A DNA stretch of 8,610 nt from an uncultured cyanobacterium. Lineage in GTDB: Bacteria; Cyanobacteriota; Cyanobacteriia; PCC-6307; Cyanobiaceae. This document shows positions 6,642 to 8,610 of this stretch, piece after piece (position 1 is the stretch's first letter; every line of letters begins with the position of its first letter). The position numbers were made by a program, and so were the translations under genes. The DNA is taken from assembly GCA_903831165.1 (NCBI GenBank), contig CAIKWV010000529.1:1-8610 (forward strand). The letters are read 5' to 3'. The notes beneath the pieces are model-generated. The model was not told the origin of the DNA. It saw only the letters and a list, made by a program, of their open reading frames with translations, and searched no databases.

Positions 6642-7660
6642 ATGAGGGCGCTGCGCCGCAACTGCTCCAGCCGGCTCGGATCGGGTGGTCGATCGATGCA
6701 GGCTTGCCAGCTCTGCAGCAGGGCGTCGCTCACGGGGCGGGTCAGGTCCTGACACGGACAGCCGATGCCCCGAGCCGCCTCCGCCACCTTAGGGTCGTAG
6801 CTGAGGGCGGCGCAGGGGCTTCCCGCCAAGGCGGCGAGGATGAGCCCGTGCAGCCGCATCGCAATCACCAGTCCCGCCGCCTGGAACTGGGCCATGGCCG
6901 CCTGGGGATCTTCGACCGTGACCAGTTGACTCACCTGCCTGAGCCGCTCCGGCAGCAGGCCCTGCTGCTCCAGCCAGGCCAGCAGCTGCCGGTCCTGCTG
7001 CTGATGAAACGGCAACCAGTGGACGGGTCGGCCGCTCTGGGCCGCCAAGCGATCGAGGGCCTCGAGGTAGGTGCGCCACCCCTGGCGATCAAGCTGGCTC
7101 ACGGGGCGCCAGCAGACCACAATCGGTCCGCCGTGTCCATGCCAGGGCTGGGGCGGCAGCCCCCAGACCGGATCGCTGCCCTCCAGGCAGCGCAGACCCC
7201 AATGGCGCGCCAGCTGGGTGGAGGCGGGATCCCGCCAGCTGATCGCCGTGGTCAGGCCGAGCAGCCAGCGGGCCAGCAGACGGCTGCGCCGCCGCCGCAG
7301 TGGCCCCAGACCCTGGCCCCAGAGGATCACATCCTTGCCCTGGCAGCGGGCCGCGACGATCAGAGCGCCGTAATAGAGAAGACTGCGGAAGCTGGTGGAA
7401 TCCTGCAGCAGGCTGCCGCCCCCCAGCACCAGGGCTCCGCAGCGCCGCAGGGCCTTCAGAACCCCGACCAGGCTGCGGCGGTCGGTGGTCTCCACCGCGA
7501 AGGCCCGCCGGACCCGGGGCTGATCCCCGGCCTGCACCACGGGGGTGACTGCCGACGGCAGCTGCTTGAGCAACACCTGCAGCAGTGCAGCGTCCCCGAG
7601 ATTGTGTTCGCCGTAGTAGCCGCAAACCAGCACCAGGGATCGGTTGGGCGCTGGTTTCAC
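6602..7660 (-). CDS. csaB: Polysaccharide pyruvyl transferase, CsaB family
   Basis: This 352-residue enzyme is expected to transfer a pyruvyl ketal from phosphoenolpyruvate to a sugar of a cell-wall or surface polysaccharide. In bacteria with S-layers such groups anchor SLH-domain proteins, and cyanobacterial outer-membrane SLH porins are plausible partners. The motifs fit: GYYGEHNLGDAAL (14-26), GGGSLLQD (80-87), GQGLGP (115-120), WRDPAS (142-147), SDPVWGL (162-168), MRLHGLILAA (268-277) and SYDPKV (287-292). Length is typical for the family. It has no signal peptide or membrane span, so it is cytoplasmic. The start is a GTG (7658-7660 on the minus strand) chosen because it lies just ahead of the first family motif; no Shine-Dalgarno is visible. 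Its last 40 nt overlap the end of the convergent phosphatase gene. Confidence 0.92.
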   Translation of the reverse strand: MKPAPNRSLVLVCGYYGEHNLGDAALLQVLLKQLPSAVTPVVQAGDQPRVRRAFAVETTDRRSLVGVLKALRRCGALVLGGGSLLQDSTSFRSLLYYGALIVAARCQGKDVILWGQGLGPLRRRRSRLLARWLLGLTTAISWRDPASTQLARHWGLRCLEGSDPVWGLPPQPWHGHGGPIVVCWRPVSQLDRQGWRTYLEALDRLAAQSGRPVHWLPFHQQQDRQLLAWLEQQGLLPERLRQVSQLVTVEDPQAAMAQFQAAGLVIAMRLHGLILAALAGSPCAALSYDPKVAEAARGIGCPCQDLTRPVSDALLQSWQACIDRPPDPSRLEQLRRSALIHREVLTPLSSVA

Positions 7661-7710
7661 GGGGGACCGGGACGGTATCCGTAGATTACCGGCGTTGTTG
7701 GCAGCGTTCG
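7661..7710. promoter_or_regulatory. Divergent intergenic region between csaB and the DUF2499 gene
   Basis: Only 50 bp separate the start codons of csaB (leftward) and the DUF2499 gene (rightward), so promoters for both directions must lie here or inside the neighbouring genes. TAGATT at 7682-7687 is the only A/T-rich -10-like element on the + strand; no matching -35 is seen 17 nt upstream. Neither gene has a clear Shine-Dalgarno. Either gene may be leaderless or have a very short leader. Confidence 0.3.
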
Positions 7711-8058
7711 ATGCACGCCCTGTCCCTGGGCACCTGGTGGATCCACGTCACCTCGGTGCTCGAATGGCTGGCAGCGATCCTGGCGGTGCAACACTTCGGC
7801 TCAACCCGGCGCGAAGGTGGTTGGCGCTGGCTGGCCCTGGCGATGCTCCCCGCCCTGGTCAGTGCCATGGCGGCTTGCACCTGGCACCTGTTCGACAACA
7901 GCCCAGCCCTCAAGGGACTGGTGGTGTTCCAGGCCGCCCTGACCACCCTCGGCAACACGACGATGGCGATCGCCTGCTGGAATCTGCTGCGGCAGCAGCG
8001 GCTGCGCCAGCAACAGCCCCTGCCGCAGCAACAGCCCGTGGAGCAGACCACACCATGA
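7711..8058 (+). CDS. DUF2499 small membrane protein
   Basis: The 115-residue protein starts MHALSLGTWWIHVTSVLEWL, the opening I associate with DUF2499, a family of unknown function in cyanobacteria and, as I recall, plastid-bearing plants. Three hydrophobic spans are visible (about 8-28, 40-58 and 66-92), with conserved-looking motifs TWWIHV (8-13), LPALVSAMAACTWHLFDN (46-63) and TLGNTT (79-84). The last 22 residues (94-115) are a Gln/Pro-rich tail that is probably lineage specific. The frame is open further upstream, but the ATG at 7711 gives the family N-terminus and avoids overlap with csaB. The stop overlaps the ATG of the DUF3593 gene, so the two are translated together. Probable location: thylakoid or plasma membrane. 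Confidence 0.88.
   Translation: MHALSLGTWWIHVTSVLEWLAAILAVQHFGSTRREGGWRWLALAMLPALVSAMAACTWHLFDNSPALKGLVVFQAALTTLGNTTMAIACWNLLRQQRLRQQQPLPQQQPVEQTTP
7965..7974. repeat. HIP1 palindrome GCGATCGC
   Basis: A third copy, as the 10-mer GGCGATCGCC, inside the DUF2499 gene. Confidence 0.8.
8008..8037 (+). repeat. Direct repeat encoding the Gln/Pro-rich tail of the DUF2499 protein
   Basis: CAGCAACAGCCC occurs at 8008-8019 and again at 8026-8037, 18 bp apart and in the same reading frame, encoding two QQP blocks. It looks like a recent in-frame duplication that lengthened the tail. Confidence 0.6.
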
Positions 8059-8504
8059 CGCCCGCCTGGTCGGCGCCGCTGGAGCGCCTCGCCGCCATTG
8101 ATCCGGCGCCCTTCTTCGTGCTGTCGCTGTTGCCCTATCTGGCCTTTCTCTGGTGGGCCTCCAAGGTGCGGGCCTTTCCCAGGCTGGCGCTGCGGGGCTT
8201 TCAGCTCACCCTGCTGTTTGTGGCGGTGACGATCGTGGCGGCGATCGTGGCCCAGGTGCGCTTTGATGCCCTGCTGGCCGATGTGGATGGACTCCATGGC
8301 GGTGCGGAGGCCTTCCTGACCCTCAGCAACCTGCTGGTGATGCTGGGCTTTGCCACGGCGGCCAGTCAGGTCGGGCGCCCTGATGATCCGGGCACGGGCC
8401 AGGGCGAAGCCAACCTGGATGTGCGTGCTGGGGTCGGCGCGGAGGGCCCCGAAGAGCACGAACCCACGGGTCGGTGCGAAGCCCAGGCCGAAGGCCACCG
8501 GTAG
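8055..8504 (+). CDS. DUF3593 small membrane protein
   Basis: The ATG at 8055 overlaps the DUF2499 stop (ATGA), and the frame runs 149 residues to a TAG at 8502-8504. Residues 17-105 resemble DUF3593, a cyanobacterial family of unknown function. The supporting motifs are DPAPFFVLSLLPYLAFLWW (16-34), PRLALRGF (42-49) and LHGGAEAFLTLSNLLVMLGF (80-99). Three membrane spans lie near 18-34, 47-67 and 84-103. Members I recall end soon after the last span, so residues 106-149 are an extra tail: hydrophilic, Gly/Glu-rich, with no recognisable domain. The same DNA read on the opposite strand, in register, also looks coding-like, so the tail may be real or may only be the distance to the next stop. Coupling to DUF2499 suggests the two proteins form a complex or act in one process. 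Confidence 0.82.
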   Translation: MTPAWSAPLERLAAIDPAPFFVLSLLPYLAFLWWASKVRAFPRLALRGFQLTLLFVAVTIVAAIVAQVRFDALLADVDGLHGGAEAFLTLSNLLVMLGFATAASQVGRPDDPGTGQGEANLDVRAGVGAEGPEEHEPTGRCEAQAEGHR

Positions 8505-8556
8505 GGATCGGCTGATTTCAGGGGCGACCACCGACAATCCGACAGGTGAACAAGTC

Positions 8557-8610
8557 TTACGGGGCGGCGGCGGGAGCCTCTCTCCCCCGGAAGATGGGGC
8601 CGTTGCCAAG
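8557..8610 (-). CDS. Possible C-terminal end of a minus-strand gene running off the window
   Basis: On the minus strand from the window edge, 17 codons reading LGNGPIFRGREAPAAAP end in TAA (8557-8559). Codon choice (GGC, AAC, CCC, ATC, TTC, GCC) matches the neighbouring genes, and the position, about 50 bp after the DUF3593 stop and convergent with it, is natural for a gene end. The fragment is too short to identify. The + strand reading from GTG at 8546 is an alternative but has poorer codon use and no Shine-Dalgarno. Confidence 0.35.
   Translation of the reverse strand, partial: LGNGPIFRGREAPAAAP

Noticed and set aside
6638..7684. A 348-codon + strand open frame opposite csaB
   Set aside because: It is Gln/Gly/Pro-rich antisense sequence, while the minus strand has all CsaB motifs.
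8230..8253. Near-tandem 12-bp repeat (CGATCGTGGCGG then CGATCGTGGCCC)
   Set aside because: It simply encodes consecutive Ile-Val-Ala blocks of a membrane span in the DUF3593 protein.
8572..8589. GGGAG / CTCCC inverted repeat near the right edge as a terminator
   Set aside because: It is short, has no T-run in either direction, and falls inside the likely coding end of the minus-strand fragment.
7686..8609. A 307-codon minus-strand open frame spanning the whole DUF2499-DUF3593 region
   Set aside because: Over most of its length it is the antisense of two recognisable membrane genes and has the Gln/His/Arg-rich composition typical of such shadows. Only its first part (8383-8545) is kept, as a finding.

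Overview
The window looks like core chromosome of a high-GC picocyanobacterium of the Cyanobium / Synechococcus type. The reasons are GC-rich sequence with C/G-ending codons, three copies of the cyanobacterial palindrome GCGATCGC (HIP1), a DUF2499-DUF3593 membrane gene pair typical of cyanobacteria, a CsaB-type pyruvyl transferase, and a Ggt-like compatible-solute ABC transporter. Assignments rest on motifs and remembered family features; no database was searched.

Layout, left to right. (1) 1-100: the last 32 codons of an unidentified + strand gene. (2) 101-198: a leader holding two mutually exclusive GC-rich hairpins. (3) 199-4287: a four-gene operon, periplasmic sugar-binding protein, two permeases and a MalK-type ATPase, every junction a 4-nt ATGA stop/start overlap. 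The closest fit is the GgtB-C-D-A importer for glucosylglycerol, sucrose or trehalose. (4) 4374-4610: rpmB (ribosomal protein L28), with a possible promoter before it and a strong intrinsic terminator after it (4639-4686). (5) 4743-5330: an exported PrxQ/Bcp peroxiredoxin with a Tat-like signal peptide and an unusual resolving-cysteine position. (6) 5565-6641: an exported purple-acid-phosphatase-like metallophosphoesterase with a Pro/Thr/Ala-rich linker; its start is uncertain (GTG at 5352 is possible). (7) 6602-7660, minus strand: csaB, overlapping the phosphatase tail to tail by 40 nt. (8) 7711-8058 and 8055-8504: DUF2499 and DUF3593, translationally coupled small membrane proteins, divergent from csaB across about 50 bp. 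(9) 8505-8610: probable C-terminal end of a minus-strand gene that runs off the window.

Functional theme: several products face the periplasm, outer envelope or thylakoid lumen (solute uptake, peroxide removal, phosphoester hydrolysis, wall-polymer pyruvylation). No mobile element, CRISPR array, tRNA or rRNA is visible. The window reads as ordinary core genome; no clearly new multi-gene system was found. The best loose ends are the DUF2499/DUF3593 pair and the two-strand coding conflict at its 3' end, the leader hairpins before the transporter, and the exported peroxiredoxin with displaced resolving cysteine.
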